Shown here: positions 1-9,596 of the stretch, piece by piece
How positions within the stretch are numbered: position 1 is the stretch's first letter
Layout of the letters: the number at the start of each line of letters is the position of its first letter
Position numbers and translations under genes: made by a program
Assembly (NCBI RefSeq): GCF_014322795.1
Contig: NZ_JAASTT010000011.1
Coordinates: forward strand, 45,472-109,471
Length of the DNA: 64,000 nt
Direction of reading: 5' to 3'
DNA from: Paenilisteria portnoyi
GTDB taxonomy: Bacteria; Bacillota; Bacilli; Lactobacillales; Listeriaceae
Notes under the pieces: generated by a model
Databases searched by the model: none
Told to the model about the DNA's origin: nothing
What the model saw: only the letters and a program-made list of their open reading frames with translations

Positions 1-135
1 CGTGTCAATTTGATTCTTATTCGATACAAAAATGGGATTGTTTCGCGCTTGTTTCTTAATCTTACTAAATTCTTTGTTGACCTCACTCGTACTAACCAGC
101 TGGCTTGGTTTTAATGACGGTTCTACAAACATCAT
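1..135 (-). CDS. Phd/YefM-type antitoxin, N-terminal part (runs off the window)
   Basis: The open frame starts at 135 (ATGATG) behind a GGAGGG ribosome site and runs off the left edge, so only 45 codons are visible. The peptide begins MMFVEPSLKPSQLVSTSEV and continues with a basic stretch ending NPIFVSNKNQIDT. That layout is typical of the DNA-binding N-terminus of Phd/YefM antitoxins, which repress their own operon and neutralise a RelE/ParE-like or Doc toxin. The toxin would lie outside the window. The family call rests on resemblance of a short fragment. It could also be a lone antitoxin-like regulator. Confidence 0.55.
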   Translation of the reverse strand, partial: MMFVEPSLKPSQLVSTSEVNKEFSKIKKQARNNPIFVSNKNQIDT

Positions 136-157
136 TTGAATCACCCTCCTCATTTAG

Positions 158-167
158 ATTATACCAC
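158..167 (-). promoter_or_regulatory. Extended -10 promoter of the antitoxin gene
   Basis: Read on the minus strand, TGG-TATAAT lies 23 bases upstream of the ATG at 135. The TATAAT is at 158-163 and the TG extension is just upstream. No good -35 is visible, which fits an extended -10 promoter. Confidence 0.45.
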
Positions 168-232
168 GATACACTTTGGAATCATATTATTAATTGATTT
201 TATAATTGATTAATACATCTATTCTGCGTAAA

Positions 233-263
233 AAGACCGCATATTGTCTAATTATGCGGTCTT
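233..263 (-). terminator. Intrinsic terminator of the 1858-residue adhesin gene
   Basis: A perfect 11-bp stem (233-243 with 253-263) begins 5 bases after the stop codon at 268. A short T run follows on the minus strand. The plus side is also T-rich, so the hairpin could act in both directions. Confidence 0.7.
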
Positions 264-267
264 ACTT

Positions 268-3200
268 TTATTTTTTTAATCTTAACCATCCAGCTAATAA
301 GAATGCGCCCATCATGACAAATATAATTGACTCCGTATTATTATCGCCTGTCGCTGGTAGTTGCGTTACCTCTTTATCATTGATGCTTGAGACTGAAATT
401 CTGTCTGCTGTTTCACCTGGGTTTATCTCTGGATTTTTATCTGGAACTGGCTCCACTGGTGGTAATTTTGTTGGTGTTTTCTGATTCTCAAACTGTAGTT
501 GGACGGGTGCAGGTTTATCTTTTGCGTTCGCCTCAATTTGGAATGAAATCAGGGTTTCACTTTTTTCATAGCCAACTGGTGCCTTGGTTTCCACGAAATA
601 GTAACTTCCAGGTGCCAACTTATCGACGCTTATTTCGCCGTTTTCGTCCGAGACCAGACTGTCCGCGATGACCTCATTTTTGTCATTCACTAGTTTGAAC
701 TCTGCTCCAGCCAATGGATTCATGCCGCTATCTATTTTTGTTAACGTGACCTCGCCTTGATAGTTGACGAAATCTGCTAACTGAATCGCTTCTGGTTTTC
801 CTAATAAATCAGCATGCACGGTGAAATTAATCGGTGCAGTATTTAAAATGTAGTTTTGCGGCGCTTTTGTCTCGATAAGTCGGTAATCGCCTGGACGCAG
901 GTCAGTCAATTTTATTTTCCCGTCTGCATCAGTTACGATATCCGTCTGCAAAACTTCGCCTGTTTTCTGGTTTAACAAATTGAAATGTGCGTCTGCAAGG
1001 GCTTGATGCTCCTCGTTTGTCTTCGTTAGCTCCACTTCACCTTGATAATTCACGATTCGACCAACATCTATCAAATCGGGATTCCCTGGATATTTGTCCA
1101 AAATTGTGAAATAAGTTGGATTCGTGTTGATAATATACCCATCTGGTGCTTTTGTCTCCACAATTTTGTAGTATCCTGGCGCTAAATCTCCGTACTCAAT
1201 TCGGCCGTCAGATGCCGCAACTGGTTCGCCAACTACTTTTCCTTTGATATCGTAAATGGTGAAAACCGCTCCAGCCAATGCTTCTTCATTTGCGCCTTGT
1301 TTCACTAATGCCACTTTTCCTTTGAAGTTGGTGAATACGCCTAGATCTACAGAAATCGGCTCGCCCTCTGCTGTTTCAGGGATTTCTAGCTCGATTGGAT
1401 AGCTATTCAAAATGTATCCCGCCGGTGCTTTTACCTCAACTAATGTGTATTTCCCTGGCGCAATACCCGATCCCGCCACGATTCCATTTTCAGTTGATGT
1501 TATCGTTTCAATAACGTTGTCGTCCGCGTCCCTTAGCTCAAAAACCGCTCCTTGTAAAGGTTCGTTGCTGCTATTTTCTTTTAATAATTCAAAACTACCT
1601 TGATAATCGGTAAATGTTGTTTGAATTTCTTGTGGTTTGCCGTCCGATGTATCCACAATCGTGAATTCCACTGGCGTCGTGTTTACCAAATAGCCTTGTG
1701 GTGCGGTAACTTCGATAAATTTATACGTGCCCGGCGCTAGGTCGGTTACGCTGATTCGCCCTTCCTCATTCGTCTCTAAGTTTTCACGAACAGTCGCGCC
1801 ATCTTGATCGACAACTTTGAAAATAGCTCCTGCTAGTAAATCACCATTTTCGTCTTTTTTCACAAGCGAAGCGCTACCTTGATAGTTAATAATATTATCT
1901 AAAATCTGCGTTTTCGGTTTACCCTCACCTTGACCCGCAATTGTAAAATGAAGCGGATTCGTGTTGATAATATAACCATTTGGTGCCTTCGTTTCGACGA
2001 TTGTGTACTCTCCTGGAGCAAGTCCATCCGCGTTTACGATGCCATCCGCGTTTGTCGCGAGTGTTCCAATCGTTTCCCCCGCCTCATTTTGCAATGCGAA
2101 TTCAGCCCCAGCGAGCCCTTTACCACTCTCATCTTTTTTCATGAATTGAATACTACCTTGATAATTCACAAAAGTCGGCACAGTGACATCTGGAATTTGA
2201 CCAGCGTCATTTTTCGTAACCGTGAACGGAATAGCTTCTGTGTTCATAATAAAGCCTTGCGGTGCCTGCGTTTCGATCAGTCGATAATTCGCTGGCAAAA
2301 GACCTTCAATCACTAAACTGCCGTCTGCATCCGTTTGAAACGTTTCATCTGCGCGAATATCTAGCCAATCCTCACCTACCTGCCACTGCAATTTAAACAC
2401 GGCTCCTGCCAACGCTTGGCCTTGCTCATCGTGTTTGATAAGCGTTACTTTATTTTGGGCGTTTACGATTTTTTCGACGACGTTCGCTGTACTGCTCGAC
2501 TTGGAAATCGTAATTGCCTTCCCATTTAGCAACTCATCGGAAATTGTGTACCCAGACGGTGCCTTCACTTCTTTCAAAATATACGTGCCATAAGGTAAAT
2601 TTCCAAATGTGATTTTGCCGTCTTCGTTAATTTTACCTTCACGCATAATCATCCGCTTGCTTTTATCCCAAAGCTGGAACTGAGCGTCGTGAAGAATGTC
2701 ACCGCTTGGATTCACTTTTTGGAAGGAAATACTGCCTTTCGTTCCAACGCCAGTTCCGCCGCCATCAGAAACGATAACGTCAATCGTACTGCTATCTCCG
2801 CCAGTCACTTCCTGATCGTGATTCCCCGTGATTTTAACATTATTTGAAACTTTATCCTCGGCGCCAGTCATAAGAACCATCGTGCGGTACTTAATCACAT
2901 ACGCTTCATTTATCTCCTTCACAAAACTAACTTTCAGCTCTTGCTGGCCAGTCACGTTATCCGTCGTCAATTCAGCCGTATAATCTACGCCTTCAACAAG
3001 CCCCACACTCGTATTCGTCGTCAACGTCCCGTCCGCACTCACCGATGTTGAGTGAACGACTAGCGATTCCAAATCAATCGTCTGGTTCGTCGATGGGCGA
3101 TCAGTCACAATAACATCACTCATTTGCGAAAGACTCGGGTTCACAGTAATCGACCAATTTACAAAACCATCATCATCTTGCATCCCCGATTTCATCGCTA

Positions 3201-5844
3201 ACTTACCACCATATTTCACGGTCACGTCCGCGCTAAGCGTATGATCTGGATACGTGTCATTCGTGAAAACTGCATCGTTTTTATAATTTTCTGTAACAAT
3301 TTGACCTTTCACACTCGTCTCGAATTCAACGAGATACATCCCAACTTTTCCATCAGGGAAATCAACCGTCAACGTCTCGTTATTGCTTTCCGACGGTTCA
3401 CTGATCGTAAATCCTGATTTATTAGTGATTTCCTCGCCTTTTGCAACCGAGCCGTCCGGATTTACCGAGTATTTGTAGATTTTTACAGAGTCCTTCACAA
3501 ACCGCTGATTTCCAAGAATCGGATCGACAATTTTAGCATTACTCAAGTTCGTTCCTTCATAGTTAACGCCAATTGACCACGTAATCACTTTCGTTTTGGC
3601 GTTGTACGTCCCTTCTTTAAAACCATTATATTTCGAAGGCTTATTTGGATTGAAAATGACCTCATCACCGCTGCTATGCGAGTTATCATATTGATCTAAC
3701 CACGTAGACTTGGCTGTATTTTTAAAATTCATATCCGGATTACTCGACCAAACTTGGCTCATATCAAACGCTGTATCATACGAAATTCGGAACTGATTCT
3801 CCGTTTCGGTTTTATACTTGCCTAAAAATTCAATCGTGAATATATTCGTCCCCTCATCGTACACCAATTCATAATCCGTGCCTTCGACTAGATTACGTTT
3901 GCCGTCCACATCTCGTACTTTTAATGTCGCCACGTCAATCTTCAATCCTGGGCTCAGCGTATCCGTCAATTTCCAGTTTTTCATGATGTAATTGTTTTCA
4001 TTCACATCGATTACCCAAGACGCAATTCCCGTTTCGTAATTCACAGCGCTAAGTTGCTTCTTCAAATTCTGCTGATACACCGTGCCTGATGAGCCGCTAC
4101 TCTGCCCCGAATCGATATTTACACGATTAGAAATATCCAAGTTGCCATCGACAGTTCCCGTAACGCCAGTTTTGTATTGTATTTTCACAGCACTATCCAC
4201 GTCATGCAGGAAATGAACCTCAAAGCCAGCCGCTGTTTTAACAAGCTCATAATCCACACCTTCTACCAACTGCGCGCCTTGAATTTCTGTCCCACTCGCA
4301 TCAAAAGTCATCGCGTAAAGTTTGGCAGAACCGTCCACAAGCACCATTCTGTCCGAGCCGAACGTATCTTTAATAACCGCATCCGCTTTATCAATATGTT
4401 TTGCGCCGTAATTATATTTGACCGTCCATTCAAATGTTTGATTTTTTGGGTCATAATTCGTCGCATCCTTCGTAAGTATTTTGCCATACTCTGCGTCCAC
4501 CGTCGCCGATGTCGATAAGCCCTCCGAATTTTCATCACTCGTTAGCACGGCGTTATTCGTAAATTTAACCGCCCCGCCTTCAAATGGCTTTACATCATCG
4601 TTTATCGACGTTTGATACACCAAGCGATACGCCCCATTAATTGGATTCGTAAACTGTACATTCCCAGCCTGATCCACCGTATATCCAGTCGTCACAAGCT
4701 TTTCGCTACCCGAAATCACTTTCCCGTGCAAATCAATCGCCACTTCATAAACCTGCACCGATTCATAGGTCAAACCAGCCGGCAAATTCTCCGTAACCTT
4801 CGCATTTTCAAGCCTATCGAGCCCTTTATTGATCTCCACATTCCAAATCACATTATCCGGATTCTGCTTCTTATCAAAATGCCCATTCTTATCAATCATC
4901 GCGCCTTCCGTCGGCTTGATGTTCACTTCCGTACTTGGCAAATTCTCCTCATCCGGAACTTGAATAATCAAATTACCCGAACCATCAATTTGATTTTCGT
5001 TAAAACCAGCCGTAAAATGAAGCGTCCCATGTACCTCCGAACTTCCCTTCACTTCATCGGTAAACACAATCTTCACCGTACCATCCTTGCCCACTATCGC
5101 CGACGCATATTCATCCAAAGGCAGTGTCATATTTTTCTGTATTTTAATGTTATCAGGCAGTTTAAACGAATAATAATCCCCCGCATTCACCAAAGCTGAG
5201 ACTTCATCAGGTAGTTTCCAATCAAACGCAAAATGAATCGTATCATTCACAGTTGGCTCCGTCATAACATTTCCGTTCTTATCCGTATACGTCACAACCA
5301 TATCCGACAGAATCGACTGCTCTTTCGGTCCATAACCGAGCGAACTCAAAATGTCCTTCACATCTTTCGGTGCATCACTCTCTTTAATTGTATGCGCTCC
5401 GGGTTCTTCTCCCACCCTAGGAGAAATCACTCGCTTCCCATCCGAAAAAGTCACAATACCATCTTGAGATTCCCCATTTACATGAAAATTAAAAACAGTA
5501 TCCGTTTTAGCCGGAATTAAAAAATTAATTGTATTATTTTTTACACTATAACTAGTCCATACCTCATGATTATCATCAAAAATAGAAGTATCATCTAGTG
5601 CTTTCAGTTGCATATCCCCAGAAACTGTAATTGTCCCCGTCATCTCATTTTCTGTTTGATTCACCACACGGCCACTAAGCCCATAAACATCTACACCATC
5701 TGTTCCCTTTTTCGCACTCACGTCCAATAATTGAACGACATCTTCCTCTTTTGTATCATCCGTTGTTTGTGCAGTAACCAATTGCGGTAAAATCATTTGT
5801 AGTACCAAAAGAAGAGCAGCGAAAAGGCTAAAAAACCTCTTCAT
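268..5844 (-). CDS. Giant LPXTG cell-wall adhesin with collagen-binding-like and SpaA-type repeats
   Basis: A secreted, sortase-anchored surface protein of 1858 residues. Residues 1-27 are a signal peptide. About 30-1080 are beta-rich adhesive and Cna collagen-binding-like modules, with repeated 'VxWxVxxN' and 'LTDTL'-type segments. About 1085-1770 are eight SpaA/prealbumin-like repeats, each starting G-x-(V/I/A)-x-(L/F)-x-K and carrying an (I/V)ETKAPxGY-like segment with the Glu used for isopeptide bonds. The C-terminus is LPATG, a hydrophobic helix and a basic tail. The computed frame can begin at a TTG (5847), but the ATG at 5844 has the better spacing to GGAGGAG, so I place the start there. 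It is transcribed alone and ends in a terminator. Its ligand cannot be read from the sequence. Confidence 0.9.
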   Translation of the reverse strand: MKRFFSLFAALLLVLQMILPQLVTAQTTDDTKEEDVVQLLDVSAKKGTDGVDVYGLSGRVVNQTENEMTGTITVSGDMQLKALDDTSIFDDNHEVWTSYSVKNNTINFLIPAKTDTVFNFHVNGESQDGIVTFSDGKRVISPRVGEEPGAHTIKESDAPKDVKDILSSLGYGPKEQSILSDMVVTYTDKNGNVMTEPTVNDTIHFAFDWKLPDEVSALVNAGDYYSFKLPDNIKIQKNMTLPLDEYASAIVGKDGTVKIVFTDEVKGSSEVHGTLHFTAGFNENQIDGSGNLIIQVPDEENLPSTEVNIKPTEGAMIDKNGHFDKKQNPDNVIWNVEINKGLDRLENAKVTENLPAGLTYESVQVYEVAIDLHGKVISGSEKLVTTGYTVDQAGNVQFTNPINGAYRLVYQTSINDDVKPFEGGAVKFTNNAVLTSDENSEGLSTSATVDAEYGKILTKDATNYDPKNQTFEWTVKYNYGAKHIDKADAVIKDTFGSDRMVLVDGSAKLYAMTFDASGTEIQGAQLVEGVDYELVKTAAGFEVHFLHDVDSAVKIQYKTGVTGTVDGNLDISNRVNIDSGQSSGSSGTVYQQNLKKQLSAVNYETGIASWVIDVNENNYIMKNWKLTDTLSPGLKIDVATLKVRDVDGKRNLVEGTDYELVYDEGTNIFTIEFLGKYKTETENQFRISYDTAFDMSQVWSSNPDMNFKNTAKSTWLDQYDNSHSSGDEVIFNPNKPSKYNGFKEGTYNAKTKVITWSIGVNYEGTNLSNAKIVDPILGNQRFVKDSVKIYKYSVNPDGSVAKGEEITNKSGFTISEPSESNNETLTVDFPDGKVGMYLVEFETSVKGQIVTENYKNDAVFTNDTYPDHTLSADVTVKYGGKLAMKSGMQDDDGFVNWSITVNPSLSQMSDVIVTDRPSTNQTIDLESLVVHSTSVSADGTLTTNTSVGLVEGVDYTAELTTDNVTGQQELKVSFVKEINEAYVIKYRTMVLMTGAEDKVSNNVKITGNHDQEVTGGDSSTIDVIVSDGGGTGVGTKGSISFQKVNPSGDILHDAQFQLWDKSKRMIMREGKINEDGKITFGNLPYGTYILKEVKAPSGYTISDELLNGKAITISKSSSTANVVEKIVNAQNKVTLIKHDEQGQALAGAVFKLQWQVGEDWLDIRADETFQTDADGSLVIEGLLPANYRLIETQAPQGFIMNTEAIPFTVTKNDAGQIPDVTVPTFVNYQGSIQFMKKDESGKGLAGAEFALQNEAGETIGTLATNADGIVNADGLAPGEYTIVETKAPNGYIINTNPLHFTIAGQGEGKPKTQILDNIINYQGSASLVKKDENGDLLAGAIFKVVDQDGATVRENLETNEEGRISVTDLAPGTYKFIEVTAPQGYLVNTTPVEFTIVDTSDGKPQEIQTTFTDYQGSFELLKENSSNEPLQGAVFELRDADDNVIETITSTENGIVAGSGIAPGKYTLVEVKAPAGYILNSYPIELEIPETAEGEPISVDLGVFTNFKGKVALVKQGANEEALAGAVFTIYDIKGKVVGEPVAASDGRIEYGDLAPGYYKIVETKAPDGYIINTNPTYFTILDKYPGNPDLIDVGRIVNYQGEVELTKTNEEHQALADAHFNLLNQKTGEVLQTDIVTDADGKIKLTDLRPGDYRLIETKAPQNYILNTAPINFTVHADLLGKPEAIQLADFVNYQGEVTLTKIDSGMNPLAGAEFKLVNDKNEVIADSLVSDENGEISVDKLAPGSYYFVETKAPVGYEKSETLISFQIEANAKDKPAPVQLQFENQKTPTKLPPVEPVPDKNPEINPGETADRISVSSINDKEVTQLPATGDNNTESIIFVMMGAFLLAGWLRLKK

Positions 5845-6275
5845 CAATTATTCTCCTCCTACTCTCCAAAGTAACTCATCCTGAAAATTGACATGTCAAA
5901 CCAATAACATGAACAAAAAGGAAATATTACTTATTAACAATAGCCTCAGTCTACACGTAAACTTCTTTAAAAACTAGAGCTAAATCGAAAAATGATAGTA
6001 TAGTAACATTAATTACACATAGATAACTAGATTTTATTTTTAGACACATTTTCGCCACATTAGACGCCTTTCTATGTCGAAAATATTTCAAAAGTATAAT
6101 TTATTGCTATTGACGTTCTTGAAAAAGGGGTATTTAGACCCAGTTTAAAATACAACATCTTTTATTTAGAAATCATTTTTTCCGATTAATTTCGCGTCAC
6201 ACTTAACAAATCCTCCTAATACATTTATAATGAAACAGAGTAAACGAAACTCCTAATCAGAAAGAGAGTGGTAAT
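5845..6275. promoter_or_regulatory. Divergent intergenic region between adhesin and yebC-family gene
   Basis: This 431-bp AT-rich region holds no convincing gene. Toward yebC there is a promoter-like pair, TTAACA (6203-6208), 17 bp, TATAAT (6226-6231). Near the adhesin start is a perfect 12-bp palindrome TTGACATGTCAA (5888-5899), which also supplies a TTGACA -35-like hexamer in the adhesin direction. The palindrome could be an operator, but no regulator is encoded next to it. Confidence 0.45.
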
Positions 6276-6995
6276 ATGGGCCGTAAATGGGCAAATATTA
6301 AAGAAAAGAAAGCATCAAAAGACGCAAATAATAGTCGTATCTACGCAAAATTCGGGGTTGAAATCTATGTAGCCGCAAAACAAGGCGATCCAGATCCCCA
6401 TTCCAATCAAAAACTGCGCTTCGTTATTGAACGCGCCAAAACATACAACGTTCCTAAACACATCATCGACCGCGCCATCGAAAAAGCAAAAGGAACAGGC
6501 GATGAAAACTACTCCGAGCTACGTTACGAAGGCTTTGGTCCAAACGGTTCGATGGTCATTGTAGATGCCTTAACAAACAACGTAAACCGCACAGCATCTG
6601 ATGTCCGTGCCGCTTACAGTAAAAATGGCGGAAACATGGGCGTGAGTGGTTCTGTTGCTTATATGTTTGATAATGCCGCGATTTTTGGAATTCCAGATAA
6701 AGACGCAGATGAATTATTGGAGTCATTGATGGAAGCCGATATCGATGTCCGTGACGTGGTCGATGAAGACGGTCAAGCGATTGTTTACGCTGAACCCGAA
6801 GATTTCCATAGCGTGCAAGAAGCGCTGAAAGCCACTGGAATTGAAGAATTTACGGTTGCTGAAATCGAAATGATCGCGCAAAATGAAGTAACGCTCGAAG
6901 AAGAAGATTTGGTGAAATTCGAGAAGATGCTAGATGCGTTGGAAGATTTAGAAGACGTGCAGAAGGTATATCATAATGTGGATTTGGGAGAGTAA
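6276..6995 (+). CDS. YebC/PmpR family protein, YeeI-like
   Basis: A 239-residue protein starting [20 protein letters not shown], the hallmark N-terminus of the YebC family. It has the conserved [18 protein letters not shown] and [15 protein letters not shown] blocks, and its length is normal. The N-terminus matches the B. subtilis YeeI (YebC2) branch better than the canonical YebC branch. YebC proteins were first described as transcriptional regulators. YebC2-type members have more recently been linked to relief of ribosome stalling at proline-rich stretches, so a translation role is plausible. It has its own promoter upstream and a terminator after it. The specific paralogue assignment is inference. 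Confidence 0.9.
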   Translation: MGRKWANIKEKKASKDANNSRIYAKFGVEIYVAAKQGDPDPHSNQKLRFVIERAKTYNVPKHIIDRAIEKAKGTGDENYSELRYEGFGPNGSMVIVDALTNNVNRTASDVRAAYSKNGGNMGVSGSVAYMFDNAAIFGIPDKDADELLESLMEADIDVRDVVDEDGQAIVYAEPEDFHSVQEALKATGIEEFTVAEIEMIAQNEVTLEEEDLVKFEKMLDALEDLEDVQKVYHNVDLGE

Positions 6996-7009
6996 TCTCT
7001 GAAATTGTA

Positions 7010-7081
7010 ATAAACGCTATGTCTCATATCCGAGACATAGCGTTTATCCTTCACAAAAACAACTCTTTTCGAGTTGTTTTT
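7010..7081 (+). terminator. Double hairpin terminator after yebC-family gene
   Basis: There are two consecutive hairpins. The first has a perfect 16-bp stem (7010-7025 with 7032-7047) and no T run. The second has an 11-bp stem (7055-7065 with 7071-7081) that ends in a T tract, which is the classical form. Confidence 0.75.
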
Positions 7082-7215
7082 GCGTAGGATATAATGTAGA
7101 ATAGAGTCTAACAAGTAAATGTTATGAGTAGTTGGCTAAATCCTAGTGCGATTGCGGGGTGATGCCTATGATTGTTTGTACCTTCATTCGATTCGAAATG
7201 AGTGGAGGTGATAAA

Positions 7216-7344
7216 GTGGACGTTGGTACGGCAATAGAGTTGATGCTATTTTTTGTTGGGGCTGTTCGAATTGTAAATGAGTTACAGCTCCAATATAAGC
7301 GCGAACAAAGTGAGCTGTTAGTCCTTCGTGTACAGCCTTGTTAA
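7216..7344 (+). CDS. Small hydrophobic peptide, possible holin-like (type I) toxin remnant
   Basis: A GTG start at 7216 follows GGAGGTGA and gives 42 residues beginning VDVGTAIELMLFF. This start resembles the 'putative holin-like toxin' peptides of Firmicutes, short single-helix membrane toxins often controlled by antisense RNA. The hydrophobic stretch stops early at 'VGAVRIVNEL' and then becomes charged, unlike intact toxins, so it may be decayed. A TATAAT lies at 7090-7095 and two hairpins follow (7371-7406 and 7453-7473), an arrangement seen at type I toxin loci. Without a database match this is a weak call. Confidence 0.35.
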   Translation: MDVGTAIELMLFFVGAVRIVNELQLQYKREQSELLVLRVQPC

Positions 7345-7370
7345 CCTACATGAAAAATGATCGAAAAAAA

Positions 7371-7406
7371 TGAACTACTCTTTAGCGTGAAAGGCTGAAT
7401 AGTTCA
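7371..7406. terminator. Hairpin after the small hydrophobic peptide gene
   Basis: A 10-bp stem with one mismatch (7371-7380 with 7397-7406) surrounds a 16-base loop, followed by T- and A-rich sequence. It could be a terminator or part of an antisense RNA pair. Confidence 0.4.
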
Positions 7407-7452
7407 TCAGTTTAAAAAATGGCCAATCATTTCTAATATGACCTTGTTAGGG

Positions 7453-7480
7453 AGCTATGTTCGCACCATAGCTTTCTTTT
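7453..7480 (+). terminator. Short hairpin with T-rich tail
   Basis: A 7-bp stem (7453-7459 with 7467-7473) is followed by a T-rich stretch. It probably ends transcription of the small locus before the convergent NTF2-like gene. Confidence 0.4.
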
Positions 7481-7549
7481 CAATTTCATTATACCAATTC
7501 ACCATTCTTTTTGCAACACTAAAACATATTCCATTCAAATTGAATCTCT

Positions 7550-7939
7550 CTATCCCTCCTGCAATTCCAGTCCCTTACGATCAATCTGAATCCAATACTC
7601 CACAATCTTTCTATTTTCTACTAAATAAACCACGCTGGCAATCTCAATAATCTGCTTACCCTTCTGATTCTCTCCAATTTGCCGCCACCTCGCATACACC
7701 TTCGCCCCATCAGCCAGCAACTCTTGAACCTCCAACGAAAAATCACCGTACTCATCCAACATTTCCTGCACATGATCCGAGTAATCTTGCGGTGAACGCG
7801 TTACACTATATTCCTTCTCAGCCTGAACTTGGTGTGCAATGACCGTCTCTGCCATAAACTCCGATGCACGCTCAATTTCTTTCCCAGACCGCACAATCTT
7901 GAAAAATTCGCTTACAATCTCTTTTTCACTTTTTATCAT
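7550..7939 (-). CDS. NTF2-like / SnoaL-like protein
   Basis: A 129-residue cytosolic protein with no signal peptide or membrane helix. The pattern EIVSEFFKIVRSGK near the N-terminus and ARWRQIGENQKGKQI...VYLVENRKIVEYWIQID near the C-terminus is typical of the nuclear transport factor 2 / SnoaL cone fold. That fold is used by many small binding proteins and isomerases, so the substrate cannot be told. It is divergent from the efflux pump at 8053 with 113 bp between them, so the two may be co-regulated. Confidence 0.7.
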   Translation of the reverse strand: MIKSEKEIVSEFFKIVRSGKEIERASEFMAETVIAHQVQAEKEYSVTRSPQDYSDHVQEMLDEYGDFSLEVQELLADGAKVYARWRQIGENQKGKQIIEIASVVYLVENRKIVEYWIQIDRKGLELQEG

Positions 7940-8052
7940 GTCGAAATTCCTCTCTCAGATTGGATTTTGTATCGATTATAGCATATACTTTCGAATAGGC
8001 GTTTAGAATTTGGCTTGGGGGAAATAGACTAATTAAACGAGGGGGTTCGAAA

Positions 8053-9465
8053 ATGGAGAAAACAGATAGACGAAAAACGTTGGCACTGGTTTCTATCATG
8101 CTGGGTGCTTTTATATCATTGCTCGATACAACGATTGTCAATGTTGCGCTACCTGACATCACGACCGCGCTTCATGCAACGAGTGAATCGATTGAGTGGA
8201 TTATTTCGGGATATGCATTGGCGTTTGGGGTCGTCCTTATTTTAGCTGGACGGCTAGGCGATCGCTTCGGTCGGAAAAATATTTATATCTTTGGGATTTT
8301 GCTATTTTTAATTATGAGTATCACGGCTGGGTTCGCGCAAACTGAAGAAAGCTTGATTATTTCCCGGGTAATACAGGGGCTTGCGGCGGGATTATTCTTT
8401 CCACAAATCAATGCCGTTATTATGGATATGTATCACGGCAAACAACTCGGAAAAATCTTCGGGATACTTGGCTCGGTAATAGGTGTCGCAACGGCTATTG
8501 GGCCACTTGCAGGCGGATTGTTGATCGAGTTATTTGGCCCCGATAACGGTTGGCGCGCGGTGTTTTTCGTCAATGTACCGATTGTTTTGGTGACGCTGAT
8601 TCTGGCGATGCTTTACTTGCCGAAACATCAAGCGCCGAAAGAGAAGGTGCGATTCGATATTCCTGGTGTGCTGGGATTGACGCTTGCTTTGATGTTACTG
8701 CTATATCCTGTTATTTCACGAGGTTCTAATGGGTTCCGGGCGGTTGATTACATGTGGATGGCGTCCTCGATACCATTCTTCTTGTTATTATATTGGTGGA
8801 GTGTACGGCAGGCAAAACGCGGAAATCAGCCTTTAATTTCACCTAACTTGCTTAAAAATCAACCATTTGTATCAGGAATGTTGCTTTCGTTAGTTTATTT
8901 TGCGGCATTTACGAGTATTTTCTTCATTTTATCGGTTACATGGCAAACTGGTTTTGGTCAGTCGGCGATTTCGTCTGGGCTTGCTATTACGCCTTTCGCG
9001 ATTGGGAGTGTGGTTGCAGCAGCGAACAGTAATCGGTTTATTATGAAGATTGGACGGAAGCTTCTGCATATTGGGGTTGCTTTGGTGATAATCGGATTAT
9101 CTGCGGTTTCTGTGGTTTTTCAGATGCATGATGGTGTTTTTTCGGCATGGTGGATTGCGTTGCCGTTGTTGATCGCAGGACTTGGCAGTGGTTTGATTAT
9201 TGCGCCACTGAACAGTTTTACGCTTTCGACGGTAGTTGGGCCTGAGCGCGGTGGTGCAAGCGGGATGTTTAATACGGCGCAACGTGTTGGTTCCTCTTTT
9301 GGGATTGCAGTTGTTGGTTCGGTATTTTTCAGAACGCTTGGAGACGCTACTGGGGTTTCACAAGCACAGGCATTTTCAGATGGGCTTCAGACGAGTATGT
9401 ATGTGAATATCGCGCTGTTGCTGGTTTGTTTTGTGTTGGTGTTTAGATTGCCGAAGAAGATATGA
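8053..9465 (+). CDS. MFS efflux transporter, DHA2 (EmrB/QacA) type, 14 TM
   Basis: A 470-residue integral membrane protein of the drug:proton antiporter-2 family. LDTTIVNVALPDI in TM1 is the DHA2 signature and GRLGDRFGRKN is the MFS loop 2-3 motif. The GIAVVGS-type motif near the C-terminus and the length fit 14 transmembrane helices. The start follows a GAGGGGG ribosome site. It likely exports toxic organic cations, antibiotics or dyes; the substrate is unknown. No TetR or MarR regulator lies beside it. Confidence 0.92.
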   Translation: MEKTDRRKTLALVSIMLGAFISLLDTTIVNVALPDITTALHATSESIEWIISGYALAFGVVLILAGRLGDRFGRKNIYIFGILLFLIMSITAGFAQTEESLIISRVIQGLAAGLFFPQINAVIMDMYHGKQLGKIFGILGSVIGVATAIGPLAGGLLIELFGPDNGWRAVFFVNVPIVLVTLILAMLYLPKHQAPKEKVRFDIPGVLGLTLALMLLLYPVISRGSNGFRAVDYMWMASSIPFFLLLYWWSVRQAKRGNQPLISPNLLKNQPFVSGMLLSLVYFAAFTSIFFILSVTWQTGFGQSAISSGLAITPFAIGSVVAAANSNRFIMKIGRKLLHIGVALVIIGLSAVSVVFQMHDGVFSAWWIALPLLIAGLGSGLIIAPLNSFTLSTVVGPERGGASGMFNTAQRVGSSFGIAVVGSVFFRTLGDATGVSQAQAFSDGLQTSMYVNIALLLVCFVLVFRLPKKI

Positions 9466-9467
9466 AC

Positions 9468-9510
9468 AAAGTGCTGAGAACTCGGTTTTGAGGAGTTCTC
9501 AGCACTTTTT
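9468..9510 (+). terminator. Intrinsic terminator of the MFS gene
   Basis: A perfect 16-bp stem (9468-9483 with 9493-9508) continues into a T run. It begins right after the MFS stop codon and marks the left limit of the methylase/DGQHR island. Confidence 0.85.
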
Positions 9511-9596
9511 ATTGTTTAAATTAATTTTAAAAAACTATCTAACTGCAATACATTTGACATAGTGCAAAAAACTCACTAGCCCTTTATGGTAGACAA

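Noticed and set aside
4177..5520. Plus-strand frames opposite the giant adhesin, including a 195-codon one
   Set aside because: No ribosome sites, His/Arg/Ile-rich composition typical of antisense frames.
6100..6140. SigB-type promoter with GGGGTAT upstream of the yebC-family gene
   Set aside because: The upstream half (GTTC) is only about 9 bases away, too close for the SigB spacing.
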